A stretch of DNA of 50,554 bases from an uncultured Bacillota bacterium (GTDB lineage Bacteria; Bacillota; Clostridia; Oscillospirales; Oscillospiraceae): contig CANSSJ010000008.1 in assembly GCA_947649625.1 (NCBI GenBank), positions 1-50,554 of the forward strand, read 5' to 3'. The notes under the pieces were generated by a model that saw only the letters and a list, made by a program, of their open reading frames with translations, was not told the origin of the DNA and ran no database searches. Both the position numbers and the translations under genes were made by a program. This document shows positions 15,086-23,198 of the stretch, one piece after another. Positions within the stretch are counted from its first letter, which is position 1. Each line of letters starts with the position of its first letter.

Positions 15086-17727
15086 AAAAAGAACTGCCCA
15101 AGGTTTACGAGCCCCAGGAGGCGGAGGGCCGCATTTATCAGAAGTGGGAGGAGAGCGGCTGCTTCCGGGGCCACCGGGACCCCAGGAAGAAGCCCTTCAC
15201 CATCGTCATGCCGCCCCCCAATGTCACCGGCCAGCTCCACATGGGCCACGCTATGGACGACTCCCTCCAGGACATGCTCATCCGCTACAAGCGGATGCAG
15301 GGCTACGCCGCCCTGTACCTCCCCGGCACCGACCACGCCGGTATCGCCACCCAGGTGAAGGTGGAAGAGGAACTGCGCAAGAACGAAGGGCTCAGCCGCT
15401 ACGACCTGGGCCGGGAGAAATTCCTGGAGCGGGTGTGGGACTGGAAGCACAAGTACGGCGCCCGCATCGTGGCCCAGCAGAAGAAGCTGGGCGTCTCCGC
15501 CGACTGGGAGCGCTCCCGCTTCACCATGGACGAGGGGCTGTCCCGGGCGGTGCGCCACGTGTTCGTCAGCCTGTATGAGAAGGACCTCATTTACAAGGGC
15601 TCCCGCATCATCAACTGGTGCCCCCACTGTGTCACCGCCCTGAGCGACGCGGAGGTGGAGTATCAGGACAAGCCCGGCCACCTGTGGCACATGCGCTACC
15701 CCCTGGCCGACGGCTCCGGCTATCTGGTCGTTGCCACCACCCGGCCCGAGACCATGATGGGCGACACCGGCGTGGCCGTCAACCCCAACGACGACCGGTA
15801 CAAGCACCTGGTGGGCAAGACCTGCATCCTGCCCCTGATGGACCGGGAGATCCCCATTGTGGCCGACGAGTACGTGGAGATGGACTTCGGCACCGGCTGC
15901 GTGAAGATGACCCCCGCCCACGACCCCAACGACTTTGAGGTGGGCCTGCGCCACAACCTGGACACCATCCGCGTTCTGGACGACAACGGCGTGGTCAACG
16001 CCAACGGCGGCAAGTACGAGGGCATGGACCGGTACGAGGCTCGCAAGGCCGTCGTCGCCGACCTGGAGGCCCTGGGGCTGATGGAGAAGATCGAGCCCTA
16101 CTCCCACAACGTGGGCACCTGCTACCGCTGCCACAGCGACGTGGAGCCGCTGATCTCCGCCCAGTGGTTTGTCCGCATGGAGCCCCTGGCCAAGGAGGCC
16201 CTGCGGGTGGTCAACGAGGGGGAGGTCAAGTTCGTCCCCGACCGCTTCGCCAAGACCTACACCAACTGGATGGAGAACGTCCATGACTGGTGCATCTCCC
16301 GCCAGCTGTGGTGGGGCCACCAGATTCCGGCCTGGTACTGTGCCGACTGCGGCCATGTGACTGTCTCTGAGACCGACCCCGACTGTTGCGAGAAGTGCGG
16401 CTCTAAGCATATTGAGCGGGACCCCGACGTGCTGGACACCTGGTTCTCCTCCGCCCTGTGGCCCTTCTCCACCCTGGGCTGGCCGGACGAGAACAGCGAG
16501 GATTTGAAGTATTTCTACCCCACCGACGTGCTGGTCACCGGCTACGACATCATCTTCTTCTGGGTGGCCCGGATGATCTTCTCCGCCTGCGAGCACACCG
16601 GCAAGCCCCCCTTCCACACCGTCTTTATCCACGGCCTGATCCGGGACGACAAGGGCCGCAAAATGTCGAAGTCCCTGGGCAACGGCATCGACCCGCTGGA
16701 AATCGCCGACAAATACGGCGCCGACGCCCTGCGCTTCAATCTGGTCACCGGCAACTCCCCGGGCAACGACATGCGCTTCTACACCGAGCGGTGCGAGGCC
16801 ATGCGCAACTTCGCCAACAAGATCTGGAACGCCAGCCGCTTCCTGATGATGAACCTCACCATCGACAAGTGCGAGCTGCCCCAGAAGCTGGAGCTGGAGG
16901 ACAAGTGGATTCTGTCCAAGCTGAACCGGGCCGTGGCCGAGATCACCGAGAACATGGACCGGTATGAGCTGGGGGTGGCCGCCCAGAAGATCTACGACTT
17001 CATCTGGGACGACTACTGCGACTGGTATATCGAGCTGACCAAGACCCGCCTCCAGGGGGAGGACGAGGACAGCAAGGTCCGCGCCCAGCAGGTGCTGTGC
17101 TGGGTGCTCACCGAGATGCTTAAGCTGCTCCACCCCTTCATGCCCTTCATCACCGAGGAGATCTGGCAGGCTCTGCCCCACGAGGGGGACTTCCTCATGC
17201 TTCAGGACTGGCCGGTGGCCTCTGACGCCATGGACTTCCCGGCGGAGGAGAAGGCCATGGAACTGATTATGGACGCCATCCGGGCCATTCGCGGCCGGCG
17301 CAGTGAGATGAATGTTCCCCCCTCCAAGAAGGCCCACCTCACCGTGGCCACCATGGAGACCGAGACCTTCACTTTGGGCGTGCCCTTCCTGAAAAAGCTG
17401 GCCTATGCCAGTGAGGTGGAGATCGTCCCCTTCGCCCAGGCTCAGGCCGATGACGCCGCCGCCCAGGCCGGGCAGGTGTCCATCGTCACCCACGCCGCCC
17501 AGTTGTCTATCCCTCTGGGCGAGCTGGTGGACCTGGAGAAGGAGCGGGCCAGAGTGGAGAAGGAGCTGAAAAAGCAGTCCGCCGAGCTGGAAAAGCTCAA
17601 CGCCAAGCTGAACAACCCCGGCTTCGTCAACAAGGCCCCCGAGCACGTGGTGGCCGCCGAAAAGGAGCGGGCCGTCCAGCTCACCGAGCTGGTGGCCAAG
17701 CTCACCGAACAATTGAAGGGGATGTAA
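15082..17727 (+). CDS. valS: valyl-tRNA synthetase
   Basis: Charges tRNA-Val in the cytoplasm. The 881-residue class I enzyme has the HIGH-type motif [15 protein letters not shown] (about 49-63). The editing domain contains [17 protein letters not shown], and [19 protein letters not shown] follows. The KMSKS motif is in [14 protein letters not shown] (about 524-537). Anticodon-binding and C-terminal coiled-coil regions ([19 protein letters not shown]) are present, so the protein is full length. It is the third gene of the T-box operon, overlapping the preceding stop by four bases. A palindromic repeat follows the stop codon. Confidence 0.98.
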   Translation: MKKELPKVYEPQEAEGRIYQKWEESGCFRGHRDPRKKPFTIVMPPPNVTGQLHMGHAMDDSLQDMLIRYKRMQGYAALYLPGTDHAGIATQVKVEEELRKNEGLSRYDLGREKFLERVWDWKHKYGARIVAQQKKLGVSADWERSRFTMDEGLSRAVRHVFVSLYEKDLIYKGSRIINWCPHCVTALSDAEVEYQDKPGHLWHMRYPLADGSGYLVVATTRPETMMGDTGVAVNPNDDRYKHLVGKTCILPLMDREIPIVADEYVEMDFGTGCVKMTPAHDPNDFEVGLRHNLDTIRVLDDNGVVNANGGKYEGMDRYEARKAVVADLEALGLMEKIEPYSHNVGTCYRCHSDVEPLISAQWFVRMEPLAKEALRVVNEGEVKFVPDRFAKTYTNWMENVHDWCISRQLWWGHQIPAWYCADCGHVTVSETDPDCCEKCGSKHIERDPDVLDTWFSSALWPFSTLGWPDENSEDLKYFYPTDVLVTGYDIIFFWVARMIFSACEHTGKPPFHTVFIHGLIRDDKGRKMSKSLGNGIDPLEIADKYGADALRFNLVTGNSPGNDMRFYTERCEAMRNFANKIWNASRFLMMNLTIDKCELPQKLELEDKWILSKLNRAVAEITENMDRYELGVAAQKIYDFIWDDYCDWYIELTKTRLQGEDEDSKVRAQQVLCWVLTEMLKLLHPFMPFITEEIWQALPHEGDFLMLQDWPVASDAMDFPAEEKAMELIMDAIRAIRGRRSEMNVPPSKKAHLTVATMETETFTLGVPFLKKLAYASEVEIVPFAQAQADDAAAQAGQVSIVTHAAQLSIPLGELVDLEKERARVEKELKKQSAELEKLNAKLNNPGFVNKAPEHVVAAEKERAVQLTELVAKLTEQLKGM

Positions 17728-17732
17728 CGGTC

Positions 17733-17808
17733 TGTAGGGCGGGACGACTCGGCCCGCCGCCGTTGCCGGAAGAGGAAATATGGCGCGCCGAGGTCGTCGC
17801 GCCCTACA
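17733..17808. repeat. palindromic MITE-like repeat, TGTAGGGCGG subtype
   Basis: A 76-bp imperfect palindrome from TGTAGGGCGGGACGAC to GTCGTCGCGCCCTACA, between valS and the aldo/keto reductase. The two arms match apart from a few positions. Same family as 25184-25258 and 33419-33497. Confidence 0.85.
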
Positions 17809-17824
17809 ACAAAGGAGGGCTATC

Positions 17825-18832
17825 ATGTCAAAAATCCAATTAGGAAACACCGGAATCACCATTGAAAAGAACGGCTTCGGCTGTCTGCCCATCCAGCGCG
17901 TTTCCAAAGAGGAGGCCGCCCGCCTCCTCCGCAAGGCGGTGGACGGGGGCATGAACTACTTCGACACCGCCCGAGCCTACTCCGACAGCGAGGAGAAGGT
18001 GGGCTATGCCTTTGCGGGCATCCGGGACAAGGTAGTGATTGCCACCAAGACCCACGCCGCCACCGGAGCCGAGCTGAAGGAGCACCTGGAAACCAGCCTG
18101 CGGCTGCTGGGCACCGATTATATCGACGTCTACCAGTTCCACAACCCGGCGTTCTGTCCCCGCCCCGGCGGGGAGGACGGCCTGTACGACGCCGCTCTGG
18201 AAGCCAAAGCACAGGGTAAAATCCGCCACATCGCCATCACCAACCACCGGCTGGCGGTGGCCCATGAGGCCATCGACTCCGGGCTGTACGCCCTGCTCCA
18301 GTTCCCCTACAGCTACCTCTCCGGCCCTCAGGAACAGGAGCTGGTAGAGAAATGCCGGGAAAAGGGCATGGGCTTTGTGGCCATGAAGGGGATGGCGGGC
18401 GGACTGCTCCGGGATGGGACCGCCGCCGCCGTCTGGATGGCCGGTCAGGAGGGGGTCGTCCCCATCTGGGGGGTGCAGCACGAGTGGGAGCTGGACCAGT
18501 TCCTCTCCTGCGTCCCCGACGCCCCCGCCATGACGGAGGCGTACCGCGCCCTCATCGAGAAGGACCGCTCCGAGCTTACCGGCGGCTTCTGCCGGGGCTG
18601 CGGCTACTGTATGCCCTGTCCTGTGGGCATCCAAATCAACCAGTGCGCCCGAATCAATCTGATGGCCCGCCGGGCTCCCGCCGCCGAGTGGCTCAACGAC
18701 TACTGGCAGGGTGAGATGAAGAAAATCGAGAACTGCCTGCACTGCGGCAAGTGCGCCTCCAAATGTCCCTACGGCCTGGACACCCCCCAGCTGCTCCAGG
18801 ACAACTATAAGGAATATTGGACCCATTTTTGA
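17825..18832 (+). CDS. aldo/keto reductase with C-terminal 4Fe-4S domain
   Basis: A 335-residue oxidoreductase. The N-terminal TIM-barrel has the AKR tetrad candidates Asp47 (NYFDTARAY), Tyr52 and Lys75 (ATKTH), with His106 in VYQFHNP. The C-terminus holds Cys256, 259, 262 and 265 (CRGCGYCMPC), then Cys304, 307, 310 and 314 (CLHCGKCASKCPYG), a ferredoxin-like arrangement. This architecture is common in anaerobes and suggests an electron-carrier-linked reductase; the substrate is unknown. The ATG at 17825 follows AAAGGAGGG, which begins right after the palindromic repeat. A long terminator follows. Confidence 0.9.
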   Translation: MSKIQLGNTGITIEKNGFGCLPIQRVSKEEAARLLRKAVDGGMNYFDTARAYSDSEEKVGYAFAGIRDKVVIATKTHAATGAELKEHLETSLRLLGTDYIDVYQFHNPAFCPRPGGEDGLYDAALEAKAQGKIRHIAITNHRLAVAHEAIDSGLYALLQFPYSYLSGPQEQELVEKCREKGMGFVAMKGMAGGLLRDGTAAAVWMAGQEGVVPIWGVQHEWELDQFLSCVPDAPAMTEAYRALIEKDRSELTGGFCRGCGYCMPCPVGIQINQCARINLMARRAPAAEWLNDYWQGEMKKIENCLHCGKCASKCPYGLDTPQLLQDNYKEYWTHF

Positions 18833-18865
18833 CCTGGTTTTTGCCGGTGTAAACCTGCGGTTGAC

Positions 18866-18905
18866 AAAAATAGACCTCTGAGTTGGTGGTCAGAGGTCTA
18901 TTTTT
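18866..18905 (+). terminator. terminator of aldo/keto reductase gene
   Basis: AAAAATAGACCTCTGA pairs with TCAGAGGTCTATTTTT, a 16-bp stem with an 8-nt loop and T-runs for both directions. Confidence 0.92.
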
Positions 18906-18940
18906 CATCTATTCTGGAGCCAGAAAGGAGGGCGAACACC

Positions 18941-20200
18941 ATGACAGTCGGACAACGCATCGCCCAAAAGCGGAAGGAGCTGGGCCTGTCCCAGGAGGGG
19001 CTGGGGGAGCAGCTGGGGGTGTCCCGGCAGGCCATCTACAAGTGGGAGTCGGACGCCTCCCTCCCCGAAATCGACAAGCTGGTCACGCTGAGCCGGATAT
19101 TCTCCGTCCCGGTGGGCTGGCTGCTGGGGGTGGAGGAGAAACCTCAGGAGGAGGCCCCGGCCTCCGGGGAACTGACAGAGGCCCAGCTGGCTATGGTCCA
19201 GGAGATCGTGGACCGCTACCTGGCCGCCCAGCCCAGGCCTGAGCCGCCCAAAAAGCGGCGGTTCGTCAAGCTCTGCGCCGGACTGGCGGCGGCGGCCCTT
19301 GTGGTATGCCTGTTCAACCTGTTCTCCAAGCTGGATCAGGTGACCCAGGACTACAACAATCTGAGCTGGTCGGTGGATAACATCAACCGCAACGTCAATA
19401 ACCAGATCGGTTCCATCACCGGCCGGGTGGAGGACATCCTCAAAAGCCAGAACGCCCTGACGGCGGAGTGGTCCGCCGAGCTGGCCTCCACCGACCTGAC
19501 CGCCAATACCGCCACCTTTGCGGTGCGGGTGGTGCCCAAGACCTATGTGGAGGGGATGACCGCCGTCTTTCAGGCCCGCAGCGGGGAGGATATCGTGGAG
19601 CTGCCCGTGGAGCCGGGGCCGGACCACGCCTTTACCGGGCAGATCACCTGTCCCCTCGCCGACCAGATCGACCTGACGGTGGTCTTTCTCACCGGGGACA
19701 AGCGGGAGACCCAGTGGCTGGAGGATTTTGGCTATCTCTACACCGGCAGCTTCCCTGATTTGATGCTGGACGGCTCTCTCTGGTTCGATATGGTCCACCG
19801 GAAGGACAACCTCCTGCCCATCTCAGAGGCCCCGGGGGTACGGGTCGAGAATTACGGCGAGGAGGGCAGCCGCTCCCCCTGGGGCTGGAGCCCGGAGCCA
19901 CCGGCCAAGGTACAGGTGGGCCTGTTCCGGGACAAAAAGCTGGTCATGTGGTATGAGGAACGGACAGAGGAGATCAACATCAACGGCACGCCCACCGACG
20001 TTCCCGCCTGGTTCCGTCTTCAGGAGGTCGAATTGGAGCCCGGCCATGAGTACTGCGAAGCTCTGCTGTATACCGACGCCTATGCCCGTCAGCGGGTCTA
20101 TGTGGGTGAAGCCATCGCCTACGACGCCGGGGAACAGCGGTGGAACAGCTCCCACGGCGGCTATGATTACAGTCAGGACCCGGCGGATTGGGAGTTTTAA
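18941..20200 (+). CDS. membrane-anchored XRE-family regulator with large extracytoplasmic domain
   Basis: A 419-residue protein. An N-terminal XRE helix-turn-helix (IAQKRKELGLSQEGLGEQLG, residues 6-25, then VSRQAIYKWESD) is followed by a linker. One membrane segment follows at about 108-128 (LCAGLAAAALVVCLFNLF), then a coiled-coil-like stretch and about 260 residues likely outside the cell. The layout suggests a one-component signal sensor bound to the membrane. The ATG at 18941 follows AGAAAGGAGGG. The gene is isolated between two terminated units. The ligand is unknown. It has the same architecture as the shorter protein at 21699-22568. Confidence 0.82.
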   Translation: MTVGQRIAQKRKELGLSQEGLGEQLGVSRQAIYKWESDASLPEIDKLVTLSRIFSVPVGWLLGVEEKPQEEAPASGELTEAQLAMVQEIVDRYLAAQPRPEPPKKRRFVKLCAGLAAAALVVCLFNLFSKLDQVTQDYNNLSWSVDNINRNVNNQIGSITGRVEDILKSQNALTAEWSAELASTDLTANTATFAVRVVPKTYVEGMTAVFQARSGEDIVELPVEPGPDHAFTGQITCPLADQIDLTVVFLTGDKRETQWLEDFGYLYTGSFPDLMLDGSLWFDMVHRKDNLLPISEAPGVRVENYGEEGSRSPWGWSPEPPAKVQVGLFRDKKLVMWYEERTEEININGTPTDVPAWFRLQEVELEPGHEYCEALLYTDAYARQRVYVGEAIAYDAGEQRWNSSHGGYDYSQDPADWEF

Positions 20201-20203
20201 TCC

Positions 20204-20232
20204 TTGCCTAAACGGCGGCCTTGTGCTATAAT
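20204..20232 (+). promoter_or_regulatory. nrdR promoter
   Basis: TTGCCT (20204-20209) and TATAAT (20227-20232) with a 17-bp spacer. Confidence 0.8.
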
Positions 20233-20269
20233 ATGGCAAAAGCCCCCAATATAACAGGAGGTATGCGCC

Positions 20270-20725
20270 ATGAAATGTCCCTACTGCGGCTATCTGGAGA
20301 GCAAGGTGGTGGACTCCCGCCCCGCCGACGAGGGGGCCAGCATCCGCCGCCGCCGTGAGTGTCTGTCCTGCCACAAGCGGTTTACCACCTATGAGACCAT
20401 GGAGAGCCTGCCCCTGATGGTGGTCAAAAAGGATGGCAGCCGCCAGAGCTTCGACCGCAGCAAGGTGCTGAGCGGCCTGATCCGGGCCTGTGAGAAGCGG
20501 CCCGTGTCCTACCAGACCCTGGAGAACACTGTACTGGAGATCGAGCAGGTCCTCCAGAACCAGATGGATCGGGAGGTCAGCTCCGCCCAGATCGGCGAGC
20601 TGGTGATGGAGCGGCTGAAAAAACTGGACGAGGTGGCCTATGTCCGCTTCGCCTCGGTCTACCGCCAGTTCAAAGACATCAACACCTTCATGGCCGAACT
20701 GAACAAGCTGCTGGAGGATAAGTAA
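20270..20725 (+). CDS. nrdR: NrdR transcriptional repressor of ribonucleotide reductase genes
   Basis: Senses ATP/dATP and represses nrd promoters. The 151-residue protein has the zinc ribbon with Cys3, Cys6, Cys31 and Cys34 ([22 protein letters not shown]) followed by the ATP-cone domain ([19 protein letters not shown] onward). The length is the family norm. The ATG at 20270 follows ACAGGAGG. No NrdR boxes or nrd genes were found nearby. It has its own promoter and terminator. Confidence 0.96.
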   Translation: MKCPYCGYLESKVVDSRPADEGASIRRRRECLSCHKRFTTYETMESLPLMVVKKDGSRQSFDRSKVLSGLIRACEKRPVSYQTLENTVLEIEQVLQNQMDREVSSAQIGELVMERLKKLDEVAYVRFASVYRQFKDINTFMAELNKLLEDK

Positions 20726-20738
20726 ACAACTCAGAAAG

Positions 20739-20765
20739 AATCCCGGCCGTAAGGCCGGGATTTTT
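20739..20765. terminator. bidirectional terminator between nrdR and XRE gene
   Basis: AATCCCGGCC/GGCCGGGATT with a GTAA loop and a following T-run. It overlaps the edge of the convergent XRE gene. Confidence 0.85.
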
Positions 20766-21091
20766 CATAGGCTATGCTCTTTCAGCCAGTCGATAAAACT
20801 GCTCACCAGGTCCAGCTGTTTCGCATCCAGCGGACGCAGCTTGTCCGCCACAGCCTTCCACTCCTCGCCGGGATACTTGCTGCTGCCCACCAAAAACTCG
20901 TCCGGCGTGGTGTCCAGAGCGGCGGCCAGCTTCATGATCGTTTCTGTAGAAGGAATTGAGGTTGACCGTTCAATATTAGAAACGAATTGCTCTGTGATCT
21001 CGCATCGCTCGGCAAGAACCGCCTGGGTCAGGTCTAGTTTTTCCCGTCTGCACTTAATAAGTTTCCCTATTCTGCTATAATTCACTTCCAA
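20765..21091 (-). CDS. XRE-family transcriptional regulator (108 aa)
   Basis: The helix-turn-helix spans about residues 6-62: IGKLIKCRREKLDLTQAVLA, then ERCEITEQFVSNIERSTSIP and a helix with LAAALDTTPDEFLVG. A short C-terminal helical part, LRPLDAKQLDLVSSFIDWLK, follows. It is divergently transcribed from the small gene at 21238, with 146 bp between. The palindrome AGTTTA/TAAACT (21161-21176) touches the -35 box of that gene. The likely role is repression of both promoters. This is the same layout as the XRE/small-protein pairs at 26054-26643 and 32855-33423, but its proteins are not close relatives of theirs. Confidence 0.82.
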   Translation of the reverse strand: MEVNYSRIGKLIKCRREKLDLTQAVLAERCEITEQFVSNIERSTSIPSTETIMKLAAALDTTPDEFLVGSSKYPGEEWKAVADKLRPLDAKQLDLVSSFIDWLKEHSL

Positions 21092-21160
21092 AGCTACGGC
21101 CCCCTATAGATACTGTAGCTTTATCATACTTTGGCATTCTCATCCGTAAAATAGATAATA

Positions 21161-21176
21161 AGTTTAAAACTAAACT
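21161..21176. promoter_or_regulatory. candidate XRE operator
   Basis: Inverted repeat AGTTTA-AAAC-TAAACT ending on the first base of the TTGACA box of the small gene at 21238. Confidence 0.5.
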
Positions 21177-21204
21177 TGACATTTTGTTTATCAGAATTTA
21201 TAGT
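21176..21204 (+). promoter_or_regulatory. promoter of 89-aa protein gene
   Basis: TTGACA (21176-21181) and TATAGT (21199-21204) with a 17-bp spacer. Confidence 0.85.
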
Positions 21205-21237
21205 AGAGATATATCTTTTAAGTTGAGAGGGATTACT

Positions 21238-21507
21238 ATGTATGAAAGCATGTACCACACACTGTTCAACGCCATCACTAACTCCCTGGAGATGATCGAA
21301 CGACAGGACTATCAATCTGCAATGGCCTGTCTGGAGCTGGCCTGCCTGGACGCGGAAGAGATCTATATGCTTCAAAGCCCGGACACAGATATTGAGGAGA
21401 CAGAAGAAGTTCCCGACGATCTTTTGAATTCACTCGTATGCCCTCAGTGCGGCTATCAGATAGGAGAAATATTCCAATCCCGCAGCAATGACCCGAATGA
21501 GACGTAA
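21238..21507 (+). CDS. 89-aa protein of unknown function paired with XRE regulator
   Basis: MYESMYHTLFNAITNSLEMI... has a helical N-terminal half with LFNAIT and LELACLDAEEIYML, and a C-terminal part carrying CPQCGYQIGEIF, a two-cysteine knuckle. No catalytic motif was recognised. I recall similar small proteins beginning MYxxLYxTLFNA in gut clostridia, but have no function to assign. The ATG at 21238 follows GAGAGGG. It has a strong promoter next to the XRE palindrome and a perfect terminator right after the stop. It might be the regulated output of the XRE protein. Confidence 0.7.
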   Translation: MYESMYHTLFNAITNSLEMIERQDYQSAMACLELACLDAEEIYMLQSPDTDIEETEEVPDDLLNSLVCPQCGYQIGEIFQSRSNDPNET

Positions 21508-21535
21508 AAATCCCGGCCTTGCGGCCGGGATTTTT
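21506..21535. terminator. bidirectional terminator
   Basis: AAAAATCCCGGCC/GGCCGGGATTTTT with a TTGC loop. It overlaps the stop codons of both convergent genes. It is nearly identical in core to the terminator at 20739-20765. Confidence 0.88.
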
Positions 21536-21695
21536 ACACCAACTCCCACTGGAAGTCCTCCAGCTTCAGCCTGCTGCCTACGGTGGTGCCCTCGGGCAGC
21601 AAGAACATGGTGATGGAGTGTTCGCCGCCCTCATCGGTCATCAGATCGGCGTAGTCGCCGTTGATGGCGCGGACGGTGTAATAAATCGGGTCCAT
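21534..21695 (-). CDS. DUF3006-like small protein (53 aa)
   Basis: MDPIYYTVRAINGDYADLMT... is a 53-residue all-beta-looking protein. The pattern NGDYADL, then MFLLPEGTTVGSRLKLED, matches the E/N-GDYAxL...LLPEGxxxG style of DUF3006-type small proteins, so I suggest that family with moderate confidence. The ATG at 21693-21695 follows GGAGG. That site overlaps the stop of the upstream membrane XRE gene (stop at 21699-21701), so the two are translationally linked. Role unknown. Confidence 0.65.
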   Translation of the reverse strand: MDPIYYTVRAINGDYADLMTDEGGEHSITMFLLPEGTTVGSRLKLEDFQWELV

Positions 21696-21698
21696 AGC

Positions 21699-22568
21699 TT
21701 ATCCTCCTGTTTCAACAGTGTAGAAGGGGTACTCGGCAAAGTAGCCGTCCCCCCAGAAAATGACCACAGAATAGAGGTACTCCGGCTCCAGGTCCCTGAT
21801 CACATACGCGGGGCCTTCTATTCCGTGGCGTCCCTCGTAGTCGTCGCTCATTTTCGAAAAAGACACTTCCTCCCCGTCCTCCAGGCCCACATCCGTCCCT
21901 TTCAGCCCGTAAGGCCAGCGCAGGACTTTGATCTCCATATCGCTCTTTTCATAGACGAACTGAAACCGGATCTCCCACGAACACACCGGCCCCAGCTCTA
22001 CCTTCTGGAGGTCAGGCGGCCGGCCCATGGGAGCACAGATGGCCAAATCATTGCCGAACAGTGCATTATCTGTCTCAAAAGGGCCGTAAAACCCTTGGGC
22101 ACGGATTTTCATGTCGAGATACACATTGGGCTCAGAAAACCTGTAATAATGCACGGTTGGCCTTACATTGTCCCGGTCCCAGTACTTCTGCCGCTGGCAG
22201 TCCTCCCACATGGGCCGCCCGATCAGCACACCGGCGGCGGCCAGCAGGGCCAGCAGGACCAGGATCGCCCGCCAGCACCGCTTTCTCCGCCGCTCCTGCT
22301 CCCCGGCCAGGGCCACCGCCTCGTCCACCGCCTGCTCCAGGGCGGGGACGGTGGCCTCCGCCCGCTCTCCGTGGAGCAGCTCGACCACGGTGATGTTCAG
22401 CGCCTGACACAGAGGCTCAAACAGGGCGGCCTCGGGCAGGTTCAGGCCCCGCTCCCACTTTGACACAGCACGGTCAGACACATGGAGCCGTTCCGCCAGC
22501 TCCCGCTGGGTCAGCCCCTGTTCCTTCCGCGTCCGGGCAATCAGCTGCCCGGTCTTTCGGATATCCAT
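21699..22568 (-). CDS. XRE regulator with membrane segment and extracytoplasmic domain (289 aa)
   Basis: The N-terminal HTH (RKTGQLIARTRKEQGLTQRE, LAERLHVSDRAVSKWERGLN) is the XRE type found in many clostridial one-component regulators. A basic stretch (EQERRRKRCWR) precedes a single membrane segment, AILVLLALLAAAGVLIG (about 108-125). About 160 residues outside follow, with aromatic-rich strands (YRFSEPNVYLDMKIRAQ). The ATG at 22566-22568 follows AGGGGGG. It has its own promoter, and the DUF3006-like gene follows. The architecture parallels the longer protein at 18941-20200, but the outer domains look unrelated by eye. Confidence 0.8.
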   Translation of the reverse strand: MDIRKTGQLIARTRKEQGLTQRELAERLHVSDRAVSKWERGLNLPEAALFEPLCQALNITVVELLHGERAEATVPALEQAVDEAVALAGEQERRRKRCWRAILVLLALLAAAGVLIGRPMWEDCQRQKYWDRDNVRPTVHYYRFSEPNVYLDMKIRAQGFYGPFETDNALFGNDLAICAPMGRPPDLQKVELGPVCSWEIRFQFVYEKSDMEIKVLRWPYGLKGTDVGLEDGEEVSFSKMSDDYEGRHGIEGPAYVIRDLEPEYLYSVVIFWGDGYFAEYPFYTVETGG

Positions 22569-22588
22569 TGTGTTCCCCCCTTGTGTCA

Positions 22589-22616
22589 AGCATACTCCGC
22601 CCGCGTTTTTTGTCAA
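22589..22616 (-). promoter_or_regulatory. promoter of membrane XRE gene
   Basis: TTGACA (22611-22616) and TATGCT (22589-22594) on the minus strand, 16 bp apart. Confidence 0.7.
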
Positions 22617-22708
22617 CAAACCTGTGGTCGAGTTGATGAAAAAGTCCGGTTTATGGGACTGCTCCTCTTGTATGATAGTGTCACAATACAGGAAAGGAGC
22701 AAAACGCT

Positions 22709-22831
22709 ACGGAGTATAACATCGTATGGGTAAGGGGACATGTAGAGGTCTACGACTGGGCGGGGCGCTTTTGCTTCTCCGCCGACAACGAGCGGGAGGC
22801 CCGGGAGGAGCTGGCCGCCACCGCCGCTTGA
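22709..22831 (+). CDS. 40-aa conserved-looking small protein lacking a canonical start codon
   Basis: The frame ACG-GAG-TAT-AAC reads TEYNIVWVRGHVEVYDWAGR..., ending REELAATAA with a TGA at 22829. The region HVEVYDWAGRFCFSADNERE looks like a genuine two-strand/helix small protein. A GGAAAGGAG ribosome site lies 8-9 bases before the ACG, where ATG would be expected. No ATG, GTG or TTG lies in frame between the upstream stop (22676) and this point. Either ACG is used as a rare start or the start has been mutated. It is followed by a hairpin terminator. Function unknown. Confidence 0.5.
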   Translation, partial: TEYNIVWVRGHVEVYDWAGRFCFSADNEREAREELAATAA

Positions 22832-22840
22832 AATCAGAAG

Positions 22841-22870
22841 AGCCCGGGGCTTGCGTTCCGGGCTTTCTTC
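22841..22870. terminator. hairpin terminator between convergent small genes
   Basis: AGCCCGG/CCGGGCT with a 10-nt loop followed by TTCTTC on the plus strand and preceded by GAAG. It lies between the ACG-start frame and cassette 2. Confidence 0.6.
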
Positions 22871-22877
22871 TGTCCTG

Positions 22878-23081
22878 CTATGCTGTTTTCAGGCAGACGC
22901 TCAATTGTTTCTGAAACGCCTGCTCAGCATCGGACAGATAATCCCAAATCGCATGAAAAGCGCCTGTATATTCGCTCCCTGCCCCGTCCAGACCGATGAC
23001 CATGATCCGGACCGCCGCCAACCCGTCGGAAATGCGTTGGGCCGCTTCTTCCAATTCCAGCAGATTACTTTGAATATCCAT
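22878..23081 (-). CDS. 67-aa helical protein of unknown function, cassette 2
   Basis: MDIQSNLLELEEAAQRISDG... is the paralogue of the protein at 2279-2479. They share LEEA, SDGL, MV-GL, an H/Y-A-W-Y-L motif and a C-terminal QL-CL. The start at 23081 is chosen because GGAGG lies at good spacing and matches the aligned start in cassette 1; an adjacent ATG at 23084 is too close to the ribosome site. It has no membrane segment. It is second in a bicistronic unit after the RHH gene, with a predicted antisense RNA between them. Function unknown. Confidence 0.75.
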   Translation of the reverse strand: MDIQSNLLELEEAAQRISDGLAAVRIMVIGLDGAGSEYTGAFHAIWDYLSDAEQAFQKQLSVCLKTA

Positions 23082-23091
23082 CATGACCTCC

Positions 23092-23120
23092 TTGATTTTC
23101 ACCAGGAGTTGTGGCATAAT
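23092..23120 (+). promoter_or_regulatory. antisense RNA promoter, cassette 2
   Basis: TTGATT (23092-23097) and CATAAT (23115-23120) with a 17-bp spacer on the strand opposite the cassette genes. The same position and spacing occur in cassette 1. Confidence 0.65.
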
Positions 23121-23126
23121 CAGATT

Positions 23127-23198
23127 TGTCACTCCTCCTTGGTGTGGTAAATAGGGTGTTGGCTGCTTGTTAAGGGGGCGCCAGCACTCTATTTTTCT
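23127..23198 (+). ncRNA. predicted antisense RNA between RHH gene and small gene, cassette 2
   Basis: From a start near 23127 the RNA would end at the hairpin GGGTGTTGGC/GCCAGCACTC (23154-23163 with 23180-23189) followed by TATTTTTCTTTT. This is the same terminator as in cassette 1, with changes that keep pairing through G-T wobbles. The RNA is complementary to the mRNA from the RHH stop through the intergenic leader. Conservation of promoter, spacing and terminator between two diverged copies is the main evidence; no expression data. Confidence 0.65.

Noticed and set aside
15055..17952. Minus-strand open frame of about 965 codons opposite valS
   Set aside because: Codon-bias shadow of valS; Gly/Val/His/Leu-rich product without domains, no ribosome site or promoter.
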